The notes beneath the pieces are model-generated. The model did not search any database, had not been told where the DNA came from, and saw only the letters and a program-made list of their open reading frames with translations. A stretch of 64,000 bases of DNA. Source: Tubulanus polymorphus (Eukaryota > Nemertea > Palaeonemertea > Tubulaniformes > Tubulanidae). Shown here one piece after another: positions 44,971 to 57,270 of the stretch (position 1 is its first letter; each line of letters opens with the position of its first letter). The stretch lies in NCBI RefSeq assembly GCF_964204645.1, contig NC_134030.1, positions 9,670,278 to 9,734,277 of the forward strand, in the 5' to 3' direction. A program made the position numbers and the translations under genes.

Positions 44971-46603
44971 AACATTTATTTACATACCGCATTCCGCTGC
45001 GTATTAGAGCGGTTTACATATACACATCATCGACATTTCAATGAAATGTTGAAAAAAAGGTAACCTTTCACACCGGACTTAAATTCTTCAAAATTTGTAC
45101 GGGTATTTTTAGCCTATCATGATGTCCCGAAATTAGTTCATTTTCAAGTAACTTTGATCTCAATTATCGGTCTTCTAATCCAAAAATTGGGCAAATCACG
45201 CATCGAAATGAACTTTGATTAGTCTTGAAAGTTCATACGTGCCACGATTTAGCATAGAATTTGAGAAATTATTGTTAGATTGTTATTGGGTTTGGGTTTC
45301 ATTGTACACTAGCGAACCCGGGCAGATTATGGCTTCTGCTTGCCACTGCAGCATTGCCGGATGGGAAACGCGCGTGTACATTCCACTCGGCTACGTTCGG
45401 ATAGGCAATTATTACGAAGACCGATACGTCATCAAGATTTATCGTGTCGAAGCCAAAAGTCGAATTCGGTGTGCCAGCGATAATCCACACGGCCGAGCTT
45501 AATTCGGGGGCGCGCGGGGCGTCGCTGCACTATTTAATTGCGAATCAACTTCGATAAACTCAATTTCAATTTCACCACCGCGGCTATGCGCGCGATATCA
45601 CGGGCAGTCTGCGCGATAGCAACCGATTCGTGTGTGAAGAAGTGAATGTACAATATGTAATCAGAATTGGACGCGGAACTAATTCTCGGATTTAACGCTA
45701 TGCGCATATTCGCCCAAGTTAACAGGGAATGATACTGACGCTAGACTGATATTTCCCTTAATATTAGATGTGATATTATTACATTTATTGATACGATATA
45801 TCTAGTTTTTTTTTTGCTGAGAAATTCGAGATTTTCGAAAATGGCTACGATAACGGCGTCGTCGGCATGGTCTTGTCGGAATTTCGAAATTTTTTAGCAA
45901 GAAAACTAGATATTGAATTGACATCGTTTGTCAAACTTTTTTGCCAGACTTTTTCGCCAGGGATAGAAAAAGTCAACTACTCGAAATGGGAGTTGAAAAT
46001 ATCATACCCATCATAAGATTTCATACCCTTTTACAGAAGGTCATGCTTTGTCTTTTTGCAACTTCATAATATATGATACATATATATTGTACTTTAAAAC
46101 AAAGCCCGTTGGAAGGCCACTACACACTCGCGAAACTGGTCAACGTATGCGGGTCTGAGAGATTTATCGTCGTAAATGACAATGTAAATATCTCTCGTTT
46201 GCACCAGACGCATTACGACTTAGCCTCCAGTTATAGATTGAGCATTACGGTGGTCTATCATTGTAAAGGGTCACATATAAAAATGTAGATCCCCTAAGGT
46301 CACGACGGAATGGAATCGATTGTGATAACCGCCGAGCCTGGTCATCGGGGATGAAGAACGCGATCTAAAAGGCAAGTGTGTCACAGTTCGGACTAGTCTT
46401 CGTTCTTCTTGGTGTTTTTAGAGGCCGGTAGCGTTTCTTTGATTGAAGGATTGAATCAGGTTGGCCTCTTTAGGCTCTGCCGCGGCGAAAACGGCCCCGG
46501 TTCGCATCTTAATAATAATGGTAACCTTGATAATTGTGTGACGTACAGGATGCCGTATCATTCGCAGGCGTAGTGCGAGTTCGTAAATTTCTGATTTATC
46601 ATT
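44971..46603. other. Unassigned DNA with a CpG-rich patch
   Basis: 45300-45660 has many CpG dinucleotides (for example CGGGGGCGCGCGGGGCGTCG at about 45507) in otherwise AT-rich DNA. It could be a promoter or enhancer. The open frames on both strands across 45215-45502 are consistent with the GC rise and are not called. Confidence 0.35.
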
Positions 46604-47035
46604 TTTTCACGCCGTAAAAACCGTTACAACAACGTTTTTATACAATGACTATGCGTTGCATAAGGGGATCTGTGCGAGCCGGCGTACGCCACGTCAATGT
46701 TGACACTTCAAAAGTAACCAATGACAATTGTGAATTTTAATCGTAGCGTTCATTTTGTTATCAGAATCTATTTCATGACTTATATTTTTATGCAATAGAT
46801 TTGCATATGTCTTTATAATGATGAATTTTGGGCGGACGTACACTACATCATCAATGTTGGGGTTAGACTGGTTACCGGTCAATTCAATTCAATCGTCGAT
46901 ATATTCAAATTCAATTAATTAACTAATTGATACTAAACACTTTATCATATCATTCATTGTCGATAATTAATTGATAAATTAATATCAAACACTATATTAT
47001 ATTATTCATTGTCGATGATATAAGGCAATAAGTGT
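46604..47035. repeat. Repeat family D (GACGCCGTAAAAACCGT), copy 1
   Basis: Opens TTTTTCACGCCGTAAAAACC and then runs through TTGCATAAGGGGATCTGTG, GTCAATGTTGACACTTC, AATTGTGAATTTT, GGTTACCGGTCAATTCAATT and ATTCATTGTCGATAAT. The same order is seen in reverse complement at 56836-57270 and 58640-59060. At its far end, 46926-47030 is a diverged tandem duplication of about 55 bp ending TATTCATTGTCGAT. Confidence 0.7.
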
Positions 47036-50000
47036 GTATCATTATTCTCCTAGACGTCAATTAATGTTCAAGTTAGTTTCCTTGTTTAGGTTGGGCATAA
47101 TAAACCGCGATACTATTTGCGAAAATGCATTTCCAGGTACCTGCGCATTGGCTGTGTTTGACTGTTGAACAACTGACAATCAAGTGAAGCAAGGACGACG
47201 AAACGCTTTCGCTAATAAAACAAAATGACGAGCTGTCAGTAATTAAGTCAAGTGCACCGAGAGGCCGTAAAAAGATACCGTTAATGACGACGAAGATCGT
47301 TGTTCGTTGATGCTTTCAGAGACTCGATAAATCGACCCCGGCTGCACTGGCGAATATAAGAGATTTTTACGACGTACCGAACTTGTAAGGACTAATTTCT
47401 GATGTTGCTGTTGTTAAAAGCAATCTACTACACGCCACCTTCACCGTCCAGTGCCCTCAATTGAAGACACATATAAGTAGGTTCGACTTCTTGCTCTTGC
47501 CTTTTTTAATCTTCTTATTCTTAAAGCTCGCTCGTGTATATGCACGCGTGTAAGCGCTTTTTCGACACCACAAGCGCTTTTTCGACACCACCAGAGGACG
47601 ACTCCCCTTCTTTGAGTTCCGCATGTTCCCAAGTTCCGCATTTTTGTTCTAAATTTTGTTTTTTTCACATCCAAGAAATGTCAAGAATAGTTTGCCTTGA
47701 AGATCCAGACACCTCCCCGCCCAGCTTCAAATTAAGACTTTTAAGAACATTCAACCAATTTCAAGGATTCAGAAATGCTCGTTTGCCTTCGGCGCTCGGC
47801 GGATACGGTTCACGGCATTTCAGACCCCCTTAAAAGAATCCTAGTGTCGACGCCCGTGGAAATACAAATCGGAAAAGGGAACATGGAATTCGATTGTTTT
47901 GAGCACCCACTCACTTTTATTAAGCAAAGCGATGATAGCAGAATACGCGAGTTATCACTTTGCCGCTAGTGTGCGGGGGCTTTGCATCTATCTCGCAAAA
48001 TAATAGTGCAATTCGCAAAAAGCGGATAAGTACTCGCGCGCAGGAATTGAAGGCACACTTGAAACGAAATGCGGGAGGGACAGCGAAGTACATAGTTTCA
48101 CGGCGAAACTGCCAATTCGTTCGCAATAACACATTTCAACGGCAGATTTTTATGTTCGAGTACTAACGAAACGAGGCGTTTATTGTGTTTCCCATAAATA
48201 TTTCATTTGGTTGATATTACGTTTTTTCTTTCTTCTAAAAGGTCGTTAAGGTCTGCGGACAGATCCCTCGTTAATCTAAGTCGTGCGTTAATCGGCGTGT
48301 TGATTGCCAGTTACTACATGACGCGTCTATTAGGAATTTGTTCTTAAATTCGAAGTTGTATCGATCACTTTTATATTCGAGAGCGTCGAAATAAATCGGA
48401 GGAACGACCAAGGCAGTAAGTTTATATAATCGTGGACTCTAGTTATAAACCATGGTTTAATTGTTGCGATGAATTTCTATCACGAATTATCGATGTTTGA
48501 TTAGGTTCCAATTGGATGAATGAATGAATGATTATAAACCTGAATTCCTCATTTATCCTGACTATATAGCAGGTATCGTTTGGGGGAAATGGCGTTGATT
48601 CCACAGAGGGTGGAAGTGATATAATTTAGGAGTGGCAGAGGAACGATTTTAAGTGACTCTTCTCCATCAGTTAAATGCGTTCACAAGATACTCGGTGTTA
48701 ATTAATATTGCTTTCACTCGCTTAGTCAAACATACATGGAAAACGGTGACGCAACTATAGTCGTGTTAATTATCGGGTTAATGGGTAATTTTGAAAATAG
48801 ATATGGTAGAGAAATACCATCCTCGCTTTGCCAGGGGTCCGGTATCGCTCCCGAACTCGCTTCAACCAGCTCCAGTCTAGCCTCACTACGCGTGATTTCG
48901 TTACTGGCGCATGACGTAATATATCGCTAAAACGTTCGTTGATCGGTCCATTAAACGGGAAATCAGACAGAAGCCCAAAGTCGTTTGTAACAAGCCCTGC
49001 GATTGGTACGACCGGATTCTGGTCGGCTAGTAACGACTCCAACGACTCGCGAGGTCAAGGGGTCCGGGGACGGCTTGACGGGTGAAGATTAAAACTATCA
49101 TTCCCTCGTTGAGTTCGCCACAAAATTTAAATAAAATCGAAAATGCAGATTTCATGTTCAAATTTGTCAATTATCGGAACCATATCTACCAAAAGAAATC
49201 TTCAGAATCCGTGAATTGTGTATTCAAAATGATATCAAAGAAATACGAAAACTGTTTTTCGTTTTGTTGCGCGATGCTGGTGTGAACCACACCTGTTTAT
49301 TTGATTAAACGTCTACTGCTGGCATATTAGGCCTAAAAGTTCAAGTGTCAACCGGTGCGATGTTGGGGTGAACCTCAGCCTTTTGAGTGCACTGTCGTAG
49401 GAAACTTCGTCCGTAGTAAGTCAACTTGGTCTGATCCCTTACGCTAAAAAGTCAAGCATAGAGGAAAATATCAATAAAAAATCGAGACAACAAAATGTGA
49501 TAATCGAGTCTCACTCAGTCGCGACACGACTGGATGGTTGCAAAGCAAACGCCCGCACCGAGACAACTTGCCGAAAATAATCCCTCGGTGTCCAGTGGCA
49601 TCCTTTGCGTATAAAGTAGGCGAATTCGACGTCCAATTCAAAACATTAGGCTTAAAGATGGTACCATATTAGTCCTTATCGGCTGGGTCACTTTTGTAAA
49701 CCGCAATGAAATTTGTAATCAGTTAATTTCTAAAGCTGCCGGGTATCATAATGTTAGCCGTGTCGTGATGTATCAATTTTCAGCCTTATTGCTGTGTGTA
49801 TCGAATATCGGATCGTATATACGTCGACATGTTGACTTTCAATCATTACCGAGTTCTATCGTGATTGAGGTTGGTGTACGCGCGATCTAGCGTTCCGCAT
49901 TCGACCGCATTTAGTGGCTCGTCGACATCTCAAAATCACTTAGAGAATCTTGTCTTGCAAGTAATGCGTGTCAACAGCAAAGCCTGCCAACGACTTACGA

Positions 50001-50279
50001 GTGCATGACGTGTGAGCCACGGAATGCATCGACGAAGTCTATGCATGCGCAACATGTTTAGACGCCTCGATCGAATGTGACGTTTTTCGCCCGGCCTTTG
50101 TTACTGACACTCCTTTCTTAAAGAATCTTCTGCAACGGTCGATTTGCTTACGAATAATTCGTCGAACGCAAGATCAAAAATCGTAAACTTCTATCATTTT
50201 CATCAAGTTGGTTTTCAATCGAGGGATCTATGATCCGAAAACTCTGGACGTCGGTTCAGTAATGGATTCTTTTGTTCGG
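47036..50279. other. Unassigned DNA
   Basis: No supported gene. A 20-bp perfect tandem duplication (AAGCGCTTTTTCGACACCAC) sits at about 47552-47591. 47955-48060 contains GC-rich inverted motifs like those at 37255-37445. 49660-49790 is a weak match to MITE family B (TTATCGGCTGGGTCACTTTT, GAAATTTGTAATCAGTT). Confidence 0.35.
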
Positions 50280-50365
50280 TCAATTTACCCGCCAGGTGGT
50301 GTCGTTGGTCAAGTCCAGGGGTCTTTACATTCTAAATATGCTCCAACGCTGTGGCGCTGTCGCTA
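50280..50365. repeat. Dispersed repeat shared with 38205-38300
   Basis: CCGCCAGGTGGT.GT.GTTGGTCAAG and ATATGCTCCAACGC are shared with the copy next to the GPCR. Confidence 0.6.
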
Positions 50366-52387
50366 AGAAATAACTCCGAAGTACGCAAGCGTATTTGGCG
50401 TCAAATTGTTCAACATTATGATGACTTGATCGTTAAAGTATGGCAGGGCCTTGACGAAGACGATGACGAAGAACGCCTGATGATCAATATTGTATCTCGT
50501 ATTATAGCCTGTATTTTCATAGTTCGATTGACGAATATCCAGTTTGTGCAAAAAGTACGATAAAAGTATGATTTTAGATCATATCATTACGCAATGAAAA
50601 GCATCTAACAGAAATCCGATTATCAAATATAATGTAGAGCACAGTAGAATGGACCAACTGTTACCTTTTGGTTTCATATTCGCATAATTCAATCTAACGA
50701 CGAAACACATGTACTCAACCCGGCACGTAGTTAACATCATAAACAAACTCAACATGGTTCCCGCTATCCACTGCGCTGACCAAGCCGCCCAGTTTCACGG
50801 GGCATTGATTACAATGGATTCTATAATGAAGTCATAAGCAAATCGGGCTCCGGGAAAGAACGACCAGACACACGTTTATAGTGGTGGCAAAACACCGCTG
50901 TATATCAGCGGTAATAAAATATATTTTCCTCGAAGATATAGACACACCTGTCGATATTAGTATTTATGTTCCGACGGTTTATACAACAAAGCCTGACGTA
51001 AAGGAAACAATTAGTTTAAAGGAAAAACAGCTGCCTAGCTATGCTTCAACATGTCGAAGGGCTTTTGTTCTCTCGTTCGAGAACAGCCCGCTAAACAATT
51101 ATCTCCAGCTCGTGCGGTGTTTGTTTTCGGTAGCAAACGATCTAAAAATACGATCAGTTTGAACTTGTTGAAAAAGATATTCAAATCAGGGCCGATGGGA
51201 TACAGGTCGCTTGAACAACGATGGATCTCAAGAAGTCGGCCAATGTTTAAAGAACAACACACATTAGTGTGGAGTAATAATGTGATATTTTTAATCTTAC
51301 TGATGTTGCTTGTGAAGTCGCTGTAAATTTTAAAGCTTCCCCTTCCGCTGGTGGTGTAATCCCTTTTCGTACTCACGTCAATTGAAAATATAGAGGGGAG
51401 CAGAAAAAATGAGATCAAGATCATTAAAATATCGCAAAGGCTTAGAAAGGAGCGCTATTTCGTCTCGTATCATCGCAAAGTGAAATAATCCCCTGAATGA
51501 CGATGTAAAGAGCCGATTGTATGCTGCAAACGTAGATGAAAATTACTATGTTCCTCGTCGTCATAATCATCTTCGAGAAACAACCTTCGACATCCAAGAA
51601 GCGCATCTCTAAACTGTATAGCTTTGCTAGATATCCAAGCTAATGCAGGAACGTTAAACGATAAATTGATATATGAAAACTACTACATTCTCTAGAAGTA
51701 CCTAATGTGCGCAGTATTAAGGAAAACGAGTCGTTTTTCAAAATCATTTTTGTTTTTACGGGAGGACCCCTAACCGCCTTTAATGAGCTGATCATTGAGC
51801 TATGATTTCTAGGAATATAGTCAAATTCACCCCTGGATTTTTTTCATGGTTTAAAACTTCAGATTTCGACAAGAAAATGTGTGAGCGTGTGCGCGCGCGA
51901 TGTAGAGTACTAAGACATGATACATTTTACGCTTAAACATTTACACGCCGTTGTGTTTATAAGTGTACTTTTTTTCCTGTATACCTGAAAAACCTTTATT
52001 CACTATTAGCTTCCACCATTAAACAACAATTCCCCGTTTCATCGGGAATGCGTATACCTCTGATGACAATTAGGGAAAAGAGGATGATGAAGATGATATT
52101 AATTGTCGGGGAAGGTCACCAGCGAATGAATTCTTAATGGCGCCATATTTTCCTCTACGGCAAGAATCTTTTTAATGTTCGCTAATTGCAGTCGAAGCGC
52201 CGGGCATATCGTATTACATTTCGGCCGCACTTACCTATACTCCGTCGGCGTAATTGAGATTCGACGACGCACTCTTCAGTATAAAACCGTATAGTAATAG
52301 TTCGAGGAAAAATTACGACGGATTTTTTTATTGTTTTACTCACACGCAAGGTCGGGCGAATAATTGTTACATGGAATTTTGTGTAAG
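50366..52387. other. Unassigned DNA
   Basis: Open frames at 50881-51162 (+), 51051-51326 (+) and 51035-51424 (-) overlap each other in different frames. None shows a domain, and at most one could be real. The minus one begins with a hydrophobic stretch (MILISFFLLPSIF). I make no gene call. Confidence 0.3.
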
Positions 52388-52672
52388 GGTTGAAAATGAT
52401 ACCTCGTTTATCCGAATCGGTCGGGTCATCTTGTAAATCGCAGTAATATTTGTAAAGCCCGAAAACGGCACCGAAAAATACGTTTTTTTTTAAACGTGTG
52501 TTATGTTTTGGCGAAACAAATGTTATTCTGTGTGCGGCGGGCTTAATCAGTTCATTTCTATGATCGTGATAGATAAACAAATAATTTACAGGATAAGTAA
52601 TATATGTACGGGTCAACACCTAAGGTCATCGGAAAGGAGGAACACTGGGTATCAATTTTTGGCTCAATCACG
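52388..52672. mobile_element. MITE family B copy interrupted by another element
   Basis: Left end GAAAATGATACCTCGTTTATCC, here cited by its core ATGATACCTCGTTT, and right end GGGTATCAATTTTTGGCTCA. GGTCGGGTCATCTTGTAAAT and GTACGGGTCAACACCTAAGG are family blocks. The usual GTAATCAGTT motif is split by the insertion at 52456-52543. Confidence 0.75.
52456..52543. mobile_element. Nested 88-bp MITE with TAA target duplication
   Basis: The insert begins AGCCCG and ends CGGGCT, flanked on both sides by TAA. Removing it restores TTTGTAATCAG, which is what other family-B copies read at this point (for example 49722). A three-base TAA duplication and short G/C-starting ends fit PIF/Harbinger-type elements. 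Its interior (CGGCACCGAAAAA, GTGTGCGG) matches the element in C1GALT1 intron 1. Confidence 0.75.
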
Positions 52673-53222
52673 TTTAACGTTAGACAACGCAAGCGATTTT
52701 ATGCAAATTATTCATTGTACAATCCATCTATCTATTTACACGCGATATTAACTCGCTCGATGCAATAATGAAAACAGCGTCAATTTACAGTGCTAAGTTG
52801 ATCGAATTGTTGACAATCGAGAGCAATCGAATTTAGGTGATTGAGTCAATTACTATATGCCGTTGAAGTTCGATCAAAACCCGATAGCCCTAACCTCGAA
52901 TACAATGATTAAAAGCCTATAATGCGGCAACTTTGAATCGCTTATCACCCAACGCGTGTGCTTCCGCATTTTATGATTTCGATTTATGATTTACGATTTC
53001 GAATACGGCAGCATCGATGGAAAATGGCTTGATAAGCCACGATCAAACGTGGTGAGTTGACGATAAAAATCCACTTTTTACAGATTTTAAAAATGTCAAA
53101 AACCGCTAATCTATTGAATGAAAAATTATATCAAAAGACACGACGAGATCCATCGCAAAGTGCGAGGGATAACTTAAGATAACTTAAGAACACGGAATGT
53201 TTTATATACAGGGGAGGATTCT

Positions 53223-53673
53223 AGGACAATTGCCCCCGGACAACTAACCCCCGGACAATTGCCCCTCGATAATTGCCCCCCGAATAAAATCCTTTTTTGA
53301 TTTAGATTAACACCACCTAAATTCTTTACTTAGAAATTCATTTGTATATTATTGAATATAGATTTATAAGATATAGAATTACCGATGTTGTGTGCAGATC
53401 AAAAACTTTAAATCAGTTCTTGTGTATTTATAATTCACTTACTAAATTAAAGGAAACTTAATAAGTCCACTTATAATTGCATTAGTTAATGTTGGCTGAA
53501 TTATTGGAATTAGTTTTAGTGTTACTTTAGCCAATCAAAAACTTTAAAGCAGTCCAAGAGTAATTAGCTAGAATTAGTTTACTTTGTCTAATTAATTTGA
53601 AGTAAAATATCCGTGCTACATTAAAAAGATTAAATTTGGGGGGGGGGGGCGATTGTCCGGGGGCAATTGTCCT
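53223..53673. mobile_element. 451-bp MITE with perfect 21-bp terminal inverted repeats
   Basis: The first 21 bases (53223-53243, AGGACAATTGCCCCCGGACA followed by A) are the exact complement of 53653-53673. The left end then repeats the motif as ACAATTGCCCC and ATAATTGCCCCCC. The right end is preceded by a run of about 13 G's (53637-53649). The AT-rich interior has no coding frame. Confidence 0.88.
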
Positions 53674-55464
53674 GATACCCATGGGGAGAACAGGTAAGTT
53701 TCTGAATAAGTAGGAAGGAAAACTGCCTTAAAAGTACGGAATATTGACCCAATAATAAGATGAAAATCTACTTTGATACAGTATTACAGGGTTGGAAATC
53801 GAGAATGTATTCAAATAGAAATAGAAGACACAACGATGTTTCGAACTCACACCAGAGATCATCGTCAGGTGTGTCTCAGGTGCGCGATCGAAACGTCGTG
53901 TCGTGTCTTTTTTATTTTTGTTTGAATAAATCATTGATTTTTAAAAACTTTTAATCTGTATATAACGGGATTTAATCCCATTATCTGCTCTCCACGCTTG
54001 AGGGTGTTCATTCCATTATTGACCCGTTGAAACGGTGGACTAGTAGCAGTAAGGTACGGAGTTCGAGATGGCAAAACGGCAACGCCAACGCGTACGTTTA
54101 AATCGATACGGAAGCCCATTTGGGCAACAAAAGATATTCCTTGATGTATTCATATTTCGGGGTCTAAGAAATATATCTATAGGTAACATACTACAGAATA
54201 AAGCCTAATAAGAAAACGACCTCATCGGCCGAGGCCGACGTTTTACTCATACTATAGAATTTAACTAACCTTCGTCAATCAGGTATTCCGATTCCATTTC
54301 GATTTTGACTAAACGCTGTTCGCTATTTCGACATGAATTCCGCACAGTCAAACAATCAACACGGCGCGTATGTATAAATCCGCGCGAAGGAAAAAAGGTG
54401 ATAATAATCTTCCCGACTATGATAGAATAAAGAAATAAGCCGCGCTAACGCGGGCATTATCACGTATCATCGGCGCGATAATCAATCTTAATCGAAGCGC
54501 TTTCGTATCGAAAAATCCGCGCCCGTCATACGACGACGGAGCATTCGTTTAATTGCGGTTAAACCCGCATCGGATCGGCGTTACCGCGCGGTATCGCGCC
54601 GTTCTGTGGAGTCGATCGGCAGTAGCCTACGCCGTATCTGATGCGTCGATCAAAAGCCGATTTCTGGAACAAGAGGACGATACCCCGCGGCGCTATCAGC
54701 TCTTCGCTCGAAATCTGCCGTTGACATGAATATAACGAATTATATAGTTATCGTTACGTCACTCGTTGTTAATCAGTTCTTACGTGTGTAATATTGGTTT
54801 TAGTGCGCGGTGTATATCGCGTCGTTTAGATGGCGTGAATTGGCGGCCAACGCGATTACGTATAAATCCTGCGACAAAAGGTCAACTGAAAGTCGTGGTT
54901 GCGCAGCGTCCGATGGAATCCGATTATTATTCAATTGTTCATCGATGTAACACTATTTATTAAGCGTTCGCAGTCGATGGCGTGATAGATATTGTTTTGT
55001 AGAAGGGTCAATGGTTTCAACAAATGACATGTGCGCTTTAACGCTTTCATTTAACTCGCGAACGCCCGACTTCCGGTCTAATTAATTACCTAGGTTACGT
55101 TGTACCGTACTGTTAATGCGTGGCTAATTGTATCGTGATGAAATTGATTGATACTAAAAGCATTTAAGCTTTGGCGCTTTGCGGTCATTGCACAATCAAT
55201 AGAAGTCAATTGAAAAAATACGTTATAGTACATTACATAAAAAACTCGGTCTTTTAGTTTACGAGCAAAACGTGATCTTATTTTGCGGTAACAGCCTAGT
55301 GTTTCACTAATGCAACATCTTCGCAAGACACACTGAGCGACACGAAAATGGGGAACCCGTAAACCAGCGCACTGAGCGGCACAAAGCTATACTACCAGAT
55401 CAACATGAATGACTGATTCATTTAAAAGAAAGGTTAATTCAGATTTAACTGAAATGAAGTAGAA
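53674..55464. other. Unassigned DNA with a CpG-rich patch
   Basis: About 54300-54740 is strongly CpG-rich for this genome (GCGCTAACGCGGGC, GCGTTACCGCGCGGTATCGC) and holds several inverted CGATNNNATCG-like motifs. It could be a promoter or regulatory island, but I find no exon beside it. 53800-53900 contains a foldback (AGACACAACGATGTTTCGAA against CGAAACGTCGTGTCGTGTCT, imperfect). Confidence 0.35.
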
Positions 55465-55545
55465 ATCTACTAGCGAACCTGGCGGATCCTCGCCTGCCAT
55501 ACGTGGAATCATCGATTGCCACAGTAGCACTGCGTAATCACGAAA
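55465..55545. repeat. Dispersed repeat family E, third copy
   Basis: CTAGCGAACCTGGCGGATCC, TCGCCTGCCATACGTGGAAT and CGATTGCCACAGTAGCACTG match the copies at 42575-42640 and in P4HA intron 4. Confidence 0.65.
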
Positions 55546-56835
55546 CATCGAATCGCAAACATCGAATCTGAGAAGCAAGCTACGGCCATATTATCACTGT
55601 ACCTGAAAATATGTGTTTGTAAACATAGACCTAACACTTCGTAGCGTGAAGTCTACCGTATGATGATGTCCATTGGGTTTTGACTAATGAAATGATTTCT
55701 ATCGGACAAAGAAAACTCCTGATGTTACAGCTGTACTAAATGAGAAGAAATCCTACGTGACTTTCCACTATGTACGTCACCAACTGTATTTCTATTTTTC
55801 AGCATTTGATCAGAATTATCTAACCGAACTAGTTCTTATATTGTAAATTGATTTATTGAGTTTCACGGTCGTATGTTTTCCTATTCTTACGATTACTAGT
55901 GTTTTGCACGCGGAGGCTTTTCTCGCTCGTCCAACACCGATGAACAATAACGTTTCAGAATATGACTCTCAGATTGTTACATTCCGCGCAATATTCTGCT
56001 CGCTTTCAACAACCACTCCTGAAACCGAGTTTGATTTTGATACGAACTACACGTTCGTCTAAAAAGTAGCCGGTTACAGAAACGCCGAGTAATTACGACG
56101 TACTCGAAATTGATATTTCCCCCACAGAGTTATCGTTGCATTAAAAGCATTTTCTAAATTTTACAAGCTGTCGTTCCATTAACTTATCGAAAACTAGTGA
56201 TTGTAATCACGCTTACATCTGTACAGATAATTGGGCTCCCACAGTATAGGACCAGAACGAAGAGGGCTGTCGGCTCTGTGTTTAGAGCAACATCGAATAA
56301 ATATTAAATGTCATGGATGTATTATATAGGCCCAGAAAATGCCCCTAGATGATAAACATTTGTTGACAAATATTTAGGCTTTTCTTTCCAAATTCACGAC
56401 GGCTATGCGTGTTTGGCGACTGCAACAGTCATGGGGGGAAATGGTCGTCAATATGCTTAATTCCTTATTACTTTTACTGATGATAATTACTCCCACTGTG
56501 GCAATCGCCATTGATGGGATGGTGAGTTGATCATCAAAGCTCAGATTGACTTTCGGCCTGTTCAAACAAACGAGCCAGTCATGCATATGCAGTGGTCGAC
56601 AATGTAAGGCGGCAGTTGGTGCGTGGAAAAATACATGTATTAATTGCCGGATGAATCGTGTATGTTTATAAGGCAGGGTATTCGAGGATACCATAGAATT
56701 ATAAGCGAACGGGAAAGCCGACTCCTTACAAATCCGCTAGACAGCTAGTAATCCTGTGTTTTGTTCAGCGCCCTCACAGAATGCCAACGAATCACGAATC
56801 GTTTGGACTAATGACAAGAAAACTAACTTGAAAGT
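55546..56835. other. Unassigned DNA
   Basis: A 68-codon plus-strand frame at 55856-56062 begins with a hydrophobic, signal-like stretch, but there is no other support. Nothing else is evident. Confidence 0.3.
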
Positions 56836-57270
56836 TTATTGACACAAATACGTATATATCGCTTTTATCATCGACAATGGAAAATCTGGTATAATATTAA
56901 GGATCAATAACGTAACTTTGAATTTGAATATGTGGACCATTGAATTGACTCGACCAGCAACCAGTGTAATGGGGCAAGCCCAATGTAGGGGGTTTGACAA
57001 TTTCAAATGGCTCAGGATGAACTTAAAAAACGGCGGCTTTTTCAATCGGATTTATGTTGGGTCTAGAGGGTCCAGAGGGTTAGGATGTAGAAGTCCCAGG
57101 GGGTTAGGGTAAGGCTACAAGTAGTTAAACAGAAGCGATTCCGAAAATTCACAATTTAAAACGCCAATACTCGATGACGTAGTGCAAACAGGGAACCCCT
57201 TGAATAACGCATACTAGGTATCGATGTTATATAAAAAATATTATTCTCACGGTTTTTACGGCGTCAAAAA
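56836..57270. repeat. Repeat family D, copy 2 (reverse orientation)
   Basis: Matches 46604-46930 in reverse complement and 58640-59060 directly: ATATCG.TTTTATCATCGACAA, CAGCAACCAGTGTA, TTCACAATTTAAAACGCCAATA, GATGACGTAGTGCA, and the end CACGGTTTTTACGGCGTCAAAA. Confidence 0.7.

Noticed and set aside
45215-45502. Open frames on both strands in a CpG-rich patch
   Set aside because: Long frames on both strands are typical of a local GC rise; no domain was recognised.
51035-51424. 129-codon minus frame with a signal-like N-terminus and several Cys (possible secreted peptide)
   Set aside because: Overlaps two plus-strand frames of similar size and has no family match; evidence is too weak.
52182-52619. 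145-codon minus-strand frame
   Set aside because: It crosses the family-B MITE and the nested element, so it is repeat-derived chance.
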